From: Polyangiaceae bacterium
Lineage (GTDB): Bacteria > Myxococcota_A > Polyangia > Polyangiales > Polyangiaceae
Direction: 5' to 3'
DNA: 64,000 nt
Assembly (NCBI GenBank): GCA_016933275.1
Contig: JAFGBI010000243.1
Location: forward strand, 1 to 64,000
Below, in pieces: positions 1-7,111 of this stretch (the first letter of the stretch is position 1; the number at the start of each line of letters is the position of its first letter). The position numbers and the translations under genes were made by a program. The notes beneath the pieces were generated by a model. That model had not been told where the DNA came from. It saw only the letters and a list, made by a program, of their open reading frames with translations, and did not search any database.

Positions 1-1
1 C

Positions 2-127
2 GGCACCGGTCCCGTTGGAGGCTTCGGCGCCACCGGTCCCATCGGCGGCACCGGTCCCACCGGCGGCTTCGGCCCCACCGGCAGCACGGGATCCACCGGT
101 GGCACCGGTGGGAGGAGTACCCCCTGA
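2..127 (+). CDS. C-terminal end of a Gly/Thr/Pro-rich repeat protein (partial)
   Basis: Frame 2 is open from the window edge to a TGA at 125-127 and encodes about 41 residues of GTGPVGGFGATG-type repeats. This is the same low-complexity style as the linkers of other secreted proteins in this window. The 5' part lies outside the window. A Gly-rich reading also exists on the minus strand, so the coding strand is not certain. The plus strand is preferred because repeat family B, which is intergenic elsewhere, starts right at this stop codon. No function can be given. Confidence 0.4.
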   Translation, partial: GTGPVGGFGATGPIGGTGPTGGFGPTGSTGSTGGTGGRSTP

Positions 128-182
128 GCCGGCGGAGCCGGTACCAAACAAGCCATCGGCGGTCAGCGGTCAGCGGTCAGAT
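122..182 (+). repeat. Intergenic repeat family B, left-end fragment
   Basis: This stretch carries the B signature: a CCGGCGGAGCCGG box, a CCAAAC box, then tandem CGGTCAG words. It matches the left ends of the copies at 6614, 35475 and 35639. The TGA at 125-127 that closes the preceding reading frame sits at the left boundary. The copy at 6614 has a similar CTGAcCCGGCGG junction. Confidence 0.6.
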
Positions 183-275
183 CTCGTATCCCCAGGGGCA
201 CCAGGTGCGGTCGAGGTCCGTCGCTGACACCGTCACCGACATGCGCGCCTTCGAGACATTCCCTGGCGTGATACC

Positions 276-1565
276 GTGCCGCCGACGATGCGACGGCTAC
301 CGACCCCTCACCTCGCGATGTTCTGGACCGTCGCCGTGTTGGTCCTCATGGGGGCGGGTTTCTCCGGGGTGTGGCGCCCGACGCCCACCAAGGATTTCTC
401 GCTCTTCTACGACGCCGGACGCCAATGGCTCGAGCGTGGCGAGCCTGGTGGTCTGGCCTGGTACCACCCCTTCGCGCTGCGCTGCTTCTCGGTGCTGGGG
501 CTCGTCGCACCGTGGACGGCGGGAACGGCGTGGGTGATCGCGAACACGACCTGCGCCGCCGGCGCGACGTGGATCGTGGGCGGGTGGCATGACGACCAGC
601 CTCGAAGCTGGCTCCGAACCGAGGCGATCCCGAGCCTGGCGCTCTTCATGGCTTGGTGTGTCCTCTTCACGGTCAACCAATTCGCGGCCCCCATCCTGCT
701 GCTCCTGGTCGCGACAGGATGGCTGCTGGAACGGGAACGGGACGGCTGCGCAGGCGTCTGCGTCGGTCTGGCCACGCTCCTCAAGCTCTCCCCGCTGCTA
801 CTGCTCGGCTGGCTCGTGCTCGCGCGTCGGTGGCGTGCGGTGGTGGCCGCGATCACCGTGGTGGTTCTGCTCGGCCCTGGCCTCGACCTGGTCACCGCGG
901 GCTTTGACCGCGGTCTGCTCTGGCAGGTCGAGTGGTTGAATCGCGTGCGCTGGAGCGGTTCGGCCTGGACGGTCTTGGTGGCCGGCAGCCAGTGCGAGTA
1001 CTCGAACCACGCCGTCCCTGCCGTGCTCCGGCGGCTCCTGCACCCCACGGACAGCACCCCATATTTCGACGTGGAGGTCGGCGGACAGGTGAGCGAGCTC
1101 GGTGCGGCAAGCGTCAATTTGGTGGATCTCCCCATCCCGGTGGTCACCGCCTGGTGGGCGGTCGCGATGGCGCTCGGTGTGGTCGGACTCTTCGCTGCCT
1201 GCGCCCCGCCGTGGCGTCGCCTGGACCGCGACCGCATGCGCTGGGAGCTTTCCCTCTTCTGCTGGGGCATGCTCTGGTTCCTCCCCGTCGTCCGGCAGTA
1301 TCACTACGTCTGGGTCTACCCACTCGTGTCCCTGCTCGTGGCCGAGGTCAAGACGGGGCTCCGCCACGGGCTTCGCTCCACTCGCTCGCGCGCAGCAGCG
1401 ATCGGCATGGCGACCTGGTGCGTGGCAACCTTGGCGAGCGCGCCGCGGCTGGCTCAGGAGCTGGGCGTCCCGCTCCTGGGGCTGCTAAGCCTCGGAGTCG
1501 CCGGAATCGTGGTCGTGCGGTGCCGCTGGCCCGGGTGGCTCCAAGCTCGGGCGGAGGCATCCTGA
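276..1565 (+). CDS. GT87-type (DUF2029) polytopic membrane glycosyltransferase
   Basis: The 429-residue protein has about nine or ten hydrophobic segments. It shows the pattern of the GT87 / DUF2029 family of polyprenyl-phosphate-sugar-dependent mannosyltransferases: an early Asp in a loop after the first helix (KDFSLFYDAG, residues about 39-48), a YHPF motif near residue 64, and the family-typical GLATLLKLSPLLLLGWLVL segment near the middle. It probably acts in the inner membrane, moving a sugar from a lipid carrier to an envelope glycan; the substrate cannot be read from sequence. The start is GTG at 276; an in-frame ATG lies four codons later. The TGA stop is inside repeat family C. Confidence 0.75.
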   Translation: MPPTMRRLPTPHLAMFWTVAVLVLMGAGFSGVWRPTPTKDFSLFYDAGRQWLERGEPGGLAWYHPFALRCFSVLGLVAPWTAGTAWVIANTTCAAGATWIVGGWHDDQPRSWLRTEAIPSLALFMAWCVLFTVNQFAAPILLLLVATGWLLERERDGCAGVCVGLATLLKLSPLLLLGWLVLARRWRAVVAAITVVVLLGPGLDLVTAGFDRGLLWQVEWLNRVRWSGSAWTVLVAGSQCEYSNHAVPAVLRRLLHPTDSTPYFDVEVGGQVSELGAASVNLVDLPIPVVTAWWAVAMALGVVGLFAACAPPWRRLDRDRMRWELSLFCWGMLWFLPVVRQYHYVWVYPLVSLLVAEVKTGLRHGLRSTRSRAAAIGMATWCVATLASAPRLAQELGVPLLGLLSLGVAGIVVVRCRWPGWLQARAEAS

Positions 1566-1692
1566 TCTACTAGGTCAGAGAATCCGCGCGTCACGCGCGG
1601 ATCTTGGGAACGCGTTGGATCGGCGCCGGAGCCGCCCGCCGCTCATCAAACGGCGAGGCGGGGGAGGGTCCGCCTCCCCCGCCGAGAAGAAA
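1561..1692 (+). repeat. Intergenic repeat family C, copy 1
   Basis: This aligns with 6410-6569 over most of its length. Shared blocks are CTGATCTACT.GGTC at the left edge, GAATCCGCGCG, GGATCGGCGCCGGAG, CCCGCCGCTCATC and CCCGCC.AGAAGAAACC. The stop codon of the upstream membrane protein (1563-1565) is in the first block, as it is for hisHF at the second copy. Two inverted repeats are visible: ATCCGCGCG/CGCGCGGAT around 1582-1602, and a GGCGGGGGAGG/CCTCCCCCGCC arm pair around 1657-1682. It may act as a 3' hairpin, but there is no T-tract. Confidence 0.7.
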
Positions 1693-1744
1693 CCTGGCGC
1701 GGACGCGATCCGCCACTTTGCTCGGGCTTCAGGCCTCTCCCGCG

Positions 1745-1904
1745 CTAGAGCAGCAATCAGGTTGATTGCTGCGTCGAATCAACAACCTAGAGCGCCGAAC
1801 CGGCAGCAGACCTCTCCAGAGGCAGCGCTGGAAACGCTTCCTCACCTCGCACGAACGCGTTTCCAGCGCTGCCGTTGCGGTTGGCAACCTGATCGGTGCT
1901 CTAG
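1745..1904 (+). repeat. Intergenic repeat family A, full-length copy (160 bp)
   Basis: The element starts CTAGAGCAGCAATCAGGTTG and ends with the imperfect complement GCAACCTGATCGGTGCTCTAG. Both edges therefore carry CTAG and read as about 20-bp terminal inverted repeats. Inside is a perfect 16-bp stem (GCAGCGCTGGAAACGC at 1822-1837 against its complement at 1857-1872) with a 19-nt loop. The 19891-20050 copy is also exactly 160 bp. No ORF inside looks real. The structure resembles a MITE or a large REP-type palindrome; I do not recognise the family. Confidence 0.85.
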
Positions 1905-2074
1905 GAATGCTCGAGGGCGCGATGAACGGCGGACCCGCCCGAGCCGTACCCGCTTCGGGGTCGGCTGCGACGGCAACGACCAGGGGAGGGACCCTGGTTC
2001 GGACCGATCAGAGAGAAGGTCCCCGAATCCACGGCCGCGATCGCGCGACCCAATCGCCCGCTTCGCCGGGGCGC

Positions 2075-2494
2075 CTACCCTGCGCGTCTCCGCGAGTCGG
2101 GACGTACGACCGTGAACGTGGGCCGACCCATGGCGCTGGAGCGGGTCACCGACACCGGCGGCGGCGGGCTCGGGATCAGGCTCTCGACGCGAACGCCTGA
2201 CGCGGCCACGGCGGCGAGCGAGGGCGGCGGCGGCGCGGCTCGGAGAGTGGGTCGCCGCTTGGCGTCGGGTGTGCCAGCCTGGGTGCCGACCTCGTCCTCG
2301 AGGAACGAGGCGGGGGGTTCTTCGATGTCGTCGATCCACTCGAGCGACCAACGATCGTCGATGGGGTGTCTACCTGATTCCTCGAGCTCGCCGCGCGCGG
2401 GGGGCAGGATGAGCTGCGGCGAGCGTTCGGTGATGGGAGCCATCTCCCAGTCGAGGTCGAGCTCCAGTGGTTCGTAGCGGCGTCCAACGTCCAT
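2075..2494 (-). CDS. Hypothetical acidic/Pro-rich small protein
   Basis: The 139-residue reading starts at ATG 2494, with a GGGGA run a few bases upstream. The first 80 residues are acidic and Trp/Asp-rich (for example DLDWEMAP and WIDDIEEPP). The C-terminal part is Pro/Ala/Ser/Arg-rich with a PPPPSLAAV run. There is no signal peptide, transmembrane helix or recognisable domain. The balanced composition of the N-terminal half is unlike the Arg/Pro-rich shadow frames around it, which is the main reason to accept it. The frame is open further upstream, so the start is uncertain. It is divergent from the HtrA-like protease. Confidence 0.45.
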   Translation of the reverse strand: MDVGRRYEPLELDLDWEMAPITERSPQLILPPARGELEESGRHPIDDRWSLEWIDDIEEPPASFLEDEVGTQAGTPDAKRRPTLRAAPPPPSLAAVAASGVRVESLIPSPPPPVSVTRSSAMGRPTFTVVRPDSRRRAG

Positions 2495-2728
2495 GACGGT
2501 CCCCAATCGGCTCCAACGAGATCCGAACAAAGCAATGTCCATGCCGACCCACGACAGCCGTCCTGCGGTGGGAGACGGACGGGAAACGGCCCTACCATTC
2601 CTGCTCTCCTGGCCACCCGTTGTGCCGCCGGCGCCACGGACTGGGTCCGCAACGCCCCGGGGGTCCCCGTGACCCCACCTTGAGGTCCCTGACGCGTTGC
2701 AGTTCTGCGATGCCGGCCACGCCTCGAA

Positions 2729-3979
2729 ATGTTGCGGCAGCCCAAGGAGGAGACGACCATCCCGCCGATGCAAGCCCCCCTGATCAGACCGGATTCCCCG
2801 ACCACGGAGGAGCATGGCCTTGGCTGGATCCTCGCCGTCGTCTTCGCCTGCAGCGCCTGTGCGGCATGTCGCGAGCAGGGAGTGCAACCAGGAGCGCCCG
2901 GTGGCTCAGCGAGCCTGACGCCCGCCAGGGCGGCGGCCGCCCCGGAGCCCTCCGCGATCGTGGCACCGCCGGCTCCCCCTCCGGTCCCCCCTCCCCCGCC
3001 GGGTGCGAGGATCGAGGATGAGCAGAACACGATCGCGGTCTTCGCGCGGGTGGCCCCCTCGACCGTCTTCGTGACCCAGAAGCGGATCGTCGTCGACTAC
3101 TTCCGGCGCCGCGCGGTCGAGCTCGAATCCGGTTCGGGCTCGGGGTTCGTCTGGGACCAGCAAGGCCACATCGTCACCAATTGGCACGTGATTCGGGGAG
3201 CGCGCTCGCTGACCGTCACGCTGCGCAACCGCGAAACCTACCCGGCCCGCCTGGTGGGCGCGGAGCCGCGCAAGGACGTTGCCGTGCTGCTCATCCAGGC
3301 GCCCGCCGCTTCCCTGGTGCCGGTCGTGCTCCCACCGGAAGACTCGCGCCTCGAGGTCGGCCAAAAGGCGGTCGCCATCGGCAATCCCTTCGGCCTCGAT
3401 CACACCCTGACCACCGGGGTCGTGAGCGCCCTCGGACGTGAGGTGGACGGAGCCGGCGGCGTGACCATCCGAGGCATGATCCAGATCGACGCGGCCATCA
3501 ATCCCGGCAACTCCGGCGGCCCGCTGCTCGACAGCTCGGGGCGCCTGATGGGGATGAATACCATGATTTTCTCCCAAAGCGGCGCCTGGGCAGGCATCGG
3601 CTTCGCGGTCCCGGTCGACACCGTGCGCCGCGTGGTGACCCAACTCGTCCAGTTCGGCCGCGTTCAGGAGGTGGGGCTCGGCTTCGTCATCGATCCGGCA
3701 GGACGCATCGAGCGCGCCGCAGGCGTGCGCGGTGTGGCAGTCATTACCGTTCCGTCCGGCAGCCCCGCCGAACGGGCCGGAGTCCGCGGCCTGACCGAGA
3801 CCATGAACGGATTCGTGCTGGGCGACGTGATCGTCGCCATCGCCGGCGAGCGGATCGAGGACTACGACGATCTATATAACTTCCTCGACTCCCATCGCCC
3901 GGGCGAACGCCTCGAGGTAACGCTCTTCCGCGACCGCGCCACCCGCGAGGTCGAGCTCGAGGTCGTCCTCGCCGAGTAG
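2729..3979 (+). CDS. HtrA/DegP-type trypsin-like serine protease with one PDZ domain
   Basis: The 416-residue protein has a hydrophobic N-terminal segment ending in a Cys cluster (residues about 32-47, VVFACSACAAC), then an Ala/Pro linker to about residue 95. A chymotrypsin-fold protease domain follows, with the full triad: His153 (TNWHVI), Asp183 (KDVAVLL) and Ser262 (GNSGGPLL). One PDZ domain (about 320-412, with GSPAERAGV) closes the protein. This is the DegS/HtrA layout, suggesting an envelope-anchored quality-control or stress protease, possibly a lipoprotein. ATG 2729 has no clear ribosome site. An AAGGAGGAG lies at 2741-2749 but is 18 nt from the next ATG (2768), so the start is open. 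A degenerate A repeat follows the stop. Confidence 0.88.
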   Translation: MLRQPKEETTIPPMQAPLIRPDSPTTEEHGLGWILAVVFACSACAACREQGVQPGAPGGSASLTPARAAAAPEPSAIVAPPAPPPVPPPPPGARIEDEQNTIAVFARVAPSTVFVTQKRIVVDYFRRRAVELESGSGSGFVWDQQGHIVTNWHVIRGARSLTVTLRNRETYPARLVGAEPRKDVAVLLIQAPAASLVPVVLPPEDSRLEVGQKAVAIGNPFGLDHTLTTGVVSALGREVDGAGGVTIRGMIQIDAAINPGNSGGPLLDSSGRLMGMNTMIFSQSGAWAGIGFAVPVDTVRRVVTQLVQFGRVQEVGLGFVIDPAGRIERAAGVRGVAVITVPSGSPAERAGVRGLTETMNGFVLGDVIVAIAGERIEDYDDLYNFLDSHRPGERLEVTLFRDRATREVELEVVLAE

Positions 3980-4033
3980 CGTGGCAGAGCAGCGCGGCAA
4001 GATAGCGTGCGGTCCCTCGGGCGCCCTGATCTG

Positions 4034-4192
4034 CTGGAGCACCGATCGGGTTGCCAACGGCACCGGCACCGCTCGAAACGTACCCATGCCCAGAGAGGGT
4101 ACTTTTCCAACGGCGCCTCGGGCGAGATCGGCTACCGGTTCGGCGCTCTAGGTTTCTGACATGATGCAGCAACCAACCTGATTGCTGCTCGA
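4034..4192 (-). repeat. Intergenic repeat family A, degenerate copy, reverse orientation
   Basis: The left edge GAGCACCGATCGGGTTGCC and right edge CAACCTGATTGCTGCTC are the two A termini in reverse order. The central GCACCGAACCGG.AGC block is also present as its complement (CCGGTTCGGCGCTCTAGG). The 16-bp internal stem of the full copies is replaced by other sequence and the outer CTAG has drifted. It fills most of the space between the convergent HtrA and bacterioferritin genes and ends 7 bp from the bacterioferritin stop codon. Confidence 0.7.
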
Positions 4193-4198
4193 GGGGGC

Positions 4199-4687
4199 TC
4201 ACTCCGGAGCGGGCTCGCCATCCTTGGTGAATGACTGCAGGGCGAGGTAGCTCTCGCCGAAACGTTCGATGTTGTCCGCTTGGCGCTCGAACGCATCGAG
4301 ATGACGCTCCTCGTCCGCGACGAGCTGCTCGAAGAGCTGCTTCGACACCGAGTCCGCGAGCCGGCTGCACTCCAGAGCGGCATGGTTGTAGTCAGTGACG
4401 GCCTGCTCCTCGGCCGCCTTGGCTGCGGCGAGGATCGCCTTCGGGTCCTGGATGGACTCTACGGGAGCAGAAGGCACCATGCTCACGTCCCCCTTCAGGA
4501 AGAGGATCCGCTCTGCGAGCCGCTCCACATGGCCCATCTCCTGGATCGCTGTCCGCTTGAAGAGCTCGGCCAGCGGCGCAAAACCCTGGTCGTCGAGGTG
4601 GAAGTGGAAGTACATGTACTGATGGACGGCCTGGAGCTCGTCGGCCACGGCCCTGTTCAGCAGGCGAATGCTGTCCTCACGCTTCAT
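4199..4687 (-). CDS. bfr: Bacterioferritin-like iron storage protein
   Basis: With ATG 4687 the protein has 162 residues, close to the usual bacterioferritin length. A GGAGGT lies 7 nt upstream, which decides this start over an upstream in-frame start. The four-helix di-iron pattern is complete: Glu17, Glu50 with His53 (QEMGH), Glu93, and Glu126 with His129 (DEERH). Met51 sits where bacterioferritins carry the Met that ligates haem between subunits, so a haem-binding bacterioferritin fits better than a plain ferritin or Dps. Its role would be ferroxidase and iron storage in the cytoplasm. It is monocistronic, with repeat A immediately downstream. Confidence 0.85.
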   Translation of the reverse strand: MKREDSIRLLNRAVADELQAVHQYMYFHFHLDDQGFAPLAELFKRTAIQEMGHVERLAERILFLKGDVSMVPSAPVESIQDPKAILAAAKAAEEQAVTDYNHAALECSRLADSVSKQLFEQLVADEERHLDAFERQADNIERFGESYLALQSFTKDGEPAPE

Positions 4688-4833
4688 CTGAGAAACCTCC
4701 GGCTTCGAGTGACCGGACCCTAACACGGCCGGGCTCGGGTTCAACGCCCCCCGCGAGGACTCGAAGCCGATGGCGGGCGAGGGACGGCGGCTATGCTAGG
4801 TTGACCCCCCCGACCCGAACCCTCTGATGTCCA

Positions 4834-6414
4834 ATGATCACGCTCCTCGACTACGGTGCCGGCAACGTCCGCAGCGTCATCAACGCGCTCGAGCGCGTCG
4901 GGGAGACGGTCCACCTGGTGACGTGCCCCGCCGACATCGAGCGCGCCGAACGGCTGGTCTTCCCCGGCGTCGGTAGCTTCGGCAGCATGATGCAGACGCT
5001 CGCGGCTCGAGGCTACGTCGAGCCATTGCGAGCGTACCTCGCGGCCGATCGTCCCTTCCTCGGGATCTGCCTCGGCCTCCAGGCGCTCTTCGAGGGGAGC
5101 GAAGAAGCCCCGGGGGTGCCGGGCCTCGGGTTCCTCCCGGGGATGGTCCGCCGATTCAAGGTCGGGCTGAGCGTCCCGCACATCGGCTGGAACGGGATCC
5201 GCGCTCGCCAGGCCTCGCGGCTGTTCGCCGGGCTGCGTGGCGACGAGAAGCTCTACTTCGTCCACTCGTATCACGTGGTCCCCAACGATCCCTCGGTGAT
5301 CCTCACGACCACCGACTACGGAGCGTCGTTCGTCAGCAGCGTCCAGCGCGGCAACGTGACGGCGACCCAGTTTCATCCCGAAAAGAGCGGAGAGATCGGG
5401 CTGGCGATGCTCCGCGGGTTCTTCACCGGAGCCACGCCGTCGCGCCCCCCGATCCGTCCAGAGGCCACGCTCCTCGCCAAGCGCGTCATCGCTTGCCTCG
5501 ACGTGCGAGCGAACGACGCTGGCGATCTGGTGGTGACCAAGGGTGACAAATACGACGTCCGCGAGGCGGGTGCCGTCCGCAATCTTGGCAGACCGGTCGA
5601 GGTCGCGCGCCGCTACTACGAAGAGGGTGCCGACGAGATCGTCTTTCTCAACATCACGGGATTCCGCGAGACACCGCTCCGGGATCTCCCCATGCTCGAG
5701 GTCCTGCGGCAGACCTCGCGCGACGTGTTCGTCCCCCTCACGATCGGAGGTGGGATCCGCGCCACCGTGGACGAAACGGACCGTGCCGTGCCCGCACTCG
5801 CCGTCGCCGGCGAATACTTCCGCTCTGGGGCCGACAAGGTGTCCATCGGGAGTGACGCGGTCGAGATCGTGGAGGCCTTCCTCACGACGGGGACCGCGAC
5901 CGGGACCAGCACCATCGAACAGATCGCGCACGCGTACGGGACTCAAGCCGTGGTCATCTCGATCGATCCTCGGCGCGTGTACATCGAGCGGCCCGAGGAT
6001 GCTCCCCCCCGGGTACAAACGATGGAAACCCGGTTCCCGGGACCGCGAGGAGAACGGCGCTGCTGGTACCAGTGTACGATCCGCGGGGGCCGCGAGGGGC
6101 GTCCCGTCGACGCCGTCACCCTCGCCCGAGTGTGCGAAGACCTCGGCGCCGGCGAGATCCTCCTGAACTGCATCGATCGCGACGGGACGAACGCCGGATT
6201 CGATCTCGAGCTGGCGAAGGCCGTGCGCGACGCGGTAAAGATCCCGGTGATTGCGTCGAGCGGAGCCGGCGCCGTAGAACACTTCAGCGAGGTATTCGCC
6301 GCCACCGGCGTGGAAGCCGCCCTGGCCGCAGGGATCTTCCACCGGCGCGAGGTCCCCATCGAGACCGTGAAGGCCCACCTCGACGGACGGGTCGAGGTGC
6401 GGCGGGCACGCTGA
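4834..6414 (+). CDS. hisHF: Imidazole glycerol phosphate synthase, fused HisH-HisF
   Basis: The 526-residue protein joins both IGP synthase subunits. Residues 1-200 are a class I glutamine amidotransferase (HisH) with nucleophile Cys79 (GICLGLQ) and His181/Glu183 (QFHPEKS). Residues about 213-526 are the (beta/alpha)8 cyclase (HisF) with Asp223 (CLDV) and Asp378 (SIDPRR). The enzyme makes IGP and AICAR from PRFAR and glutamine in histidine biosynthesis. Fusion in this order is the layout of eukaryotic HIS7. The HisF half also has HIS7-like features: the KGDKYDVRE and VRNLGRPVE segments and a long EYFRSGADKVSIGSDAV stretch with insertions. No other his gene is nearby. The TGA lies in repeat C. 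Confidence 0.93.
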   Translation: MITLLDYGAGNVRSVINALERVGETVHLVTCPADIERAERLVFPGVGSFGSMMQTLAARGYVEPLRAYLAADRPFLGICLGLQALFEGSEEAPGVPGLGFLPGMVRRFKVGLSVPHIGWNGIRARQASRLFAGLRGDEKLYFVHSYHVVPNDPSVILTTTDYGASFVSSVQRGNVTATQFHPEKSGEIGLAMLRGFFTGATPSRPPIRPEATLLAKRVIACLDVRANDAGDLVVTKGDKYDVREAGAVRNLGRPVEVARRYYEEGADEIVFLNITGFRETPLRDLPMLEVLRQTSRDVFVPLTIGGGIRATVDETDRAVPALAVAGEYFRSGADKVSIGSDAVEIVEAFLTTGTATGTSTIEQIAHAYGTQAVVISIDPRRVYIERPEDAPPRVQTMETRFPGPRGERRCWYQCTIRGGREGRPVDAVTLARVCEDLGAGEILLNCIDRDGTNAGFDLELAKAVRDAVKIPVIASSGAGAVEHFSEVFAATGVEAALAAGIFHRREVPIETVKAHLDGRVEVRRAR

Positions 6415-6569
6415 TCTACTGGGTCGAAGAATCCGCGCGCCACCGCGGGTTTTCGGCAGCGCGGTGGATCGGCGCCGGAGGCGCCCGCCGCTCATCCAGC
6501 AGCGAGGAGGGGGAGACCGCGTGTCGCGACCGATGCGGGGGAGGGCTCGTCCCCCGCCAAGAAGAAACC
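6410..6569 (+). repeat. Intergenic repeat family C, copy 2
   Basis: This aligns with 1561-1692, with an additional segment in the middle (GACCGCGTGTCGCGACCGATG region, about 6518-6538). The hisHF stop TGA (6412-6414) is in the first shared block, in the same place as the stop codon in copy 1. It runs directly into an A left-end fragment (about 6571-6610, GAGCAGCAATCCGGCTGATGG) and then a B element, forming a mosaic. Confidence 0.7.
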
Positions 6570-6613
6570 GAGAGCAGCAATCCGGCTGATGGCTGGGTCA
6601 GATCAACGACCTG

Positions 6614-6787
6614 ACCCGGCGGAGCCGGAACGATAGAGGGCACTGGGCCGTCAGCGGTCAGCTATCAGCGGTCAGGTAGAACCCGGTGCGCCTGATGGCT
6701 GACGGCTGACGGCTGATGCCTGACGGCCACGAGAACACGGAGACGAGATCCTGCCAAACCTGGTCGAGATCGCACCGCCAAGGGACC
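6614..6787 (+). repeat. Intergenic repeat family B, full copy
   Basis: This is nearly the same as 35639-35806. It shares the CCCGGCGGAGCCGGAAC box, TAGAGGGCACT, a left half of GGTCAG words, a right half of CTGATGGCTGACGG words, GGCCACGAGAACAC and the CAAGGGACCA end. The GGTCAG and CTGACGG halves can pair into a long imperfect hairpin. It is joined without a gap to a truncated A element at its right end. Confidence 0.75.
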
Positions 6788-6903
6788 AGAGCACCGAACC
6801 GGCAGCAGACCTCTCCGGAGGCAGCGCTGGAAACGCGTCCTCGCCTCGCACAGACGCGTTTCCAGCGCTGCCGTTGCCGTCGGCAACCTGATCGGCGCGC
6901 TAG
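6786..6903 (+). repeat. Intergenic repeat family A, copy lacking the left terminus
   Basis: This starts at the internal AGAGCACCGAACCGGCAGCAG block and runs through the GCAGCGCTGGAAACGC stem and its complement to the right terminus GGCAACCTGATCGG with the closing CTAG. It lacks the roughly 40 bp left end seen at 1745. A fragment resembling that left end lies about 175 bp upstream, on the other side of the B element, consistent with B or its precursor having landed inside an A element. Confidence 0.75.
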
Positions 6904-7111
6904 CGCGGGCACGATCCGGCGCCGTGCTTGGGTTGCGGGCCTGGTCCGCGCGAGAACCGCCACCCACGAACGCTCGCAAGGCAGAGCCGACGCCGGTTGC
7001 CGCGAGCAACGACCCACGGCGGGCAAGCGCCGCCGCGGCCGCCATCGGCGCTGGGGGGCCAACGGGGATCGAAGACGACGCGACGCTTGCCCTCGAGGGC
7101 CCGCCCCGAGA

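Noticed and set aside
1615-2200. Plus-strand frames of 144-166 codons over repeats C and A
   Set aside because: They follow intergenic repeat sequence that is also found elsewhere in the other orientation and in other frames, so the frames are not conserved as protein.
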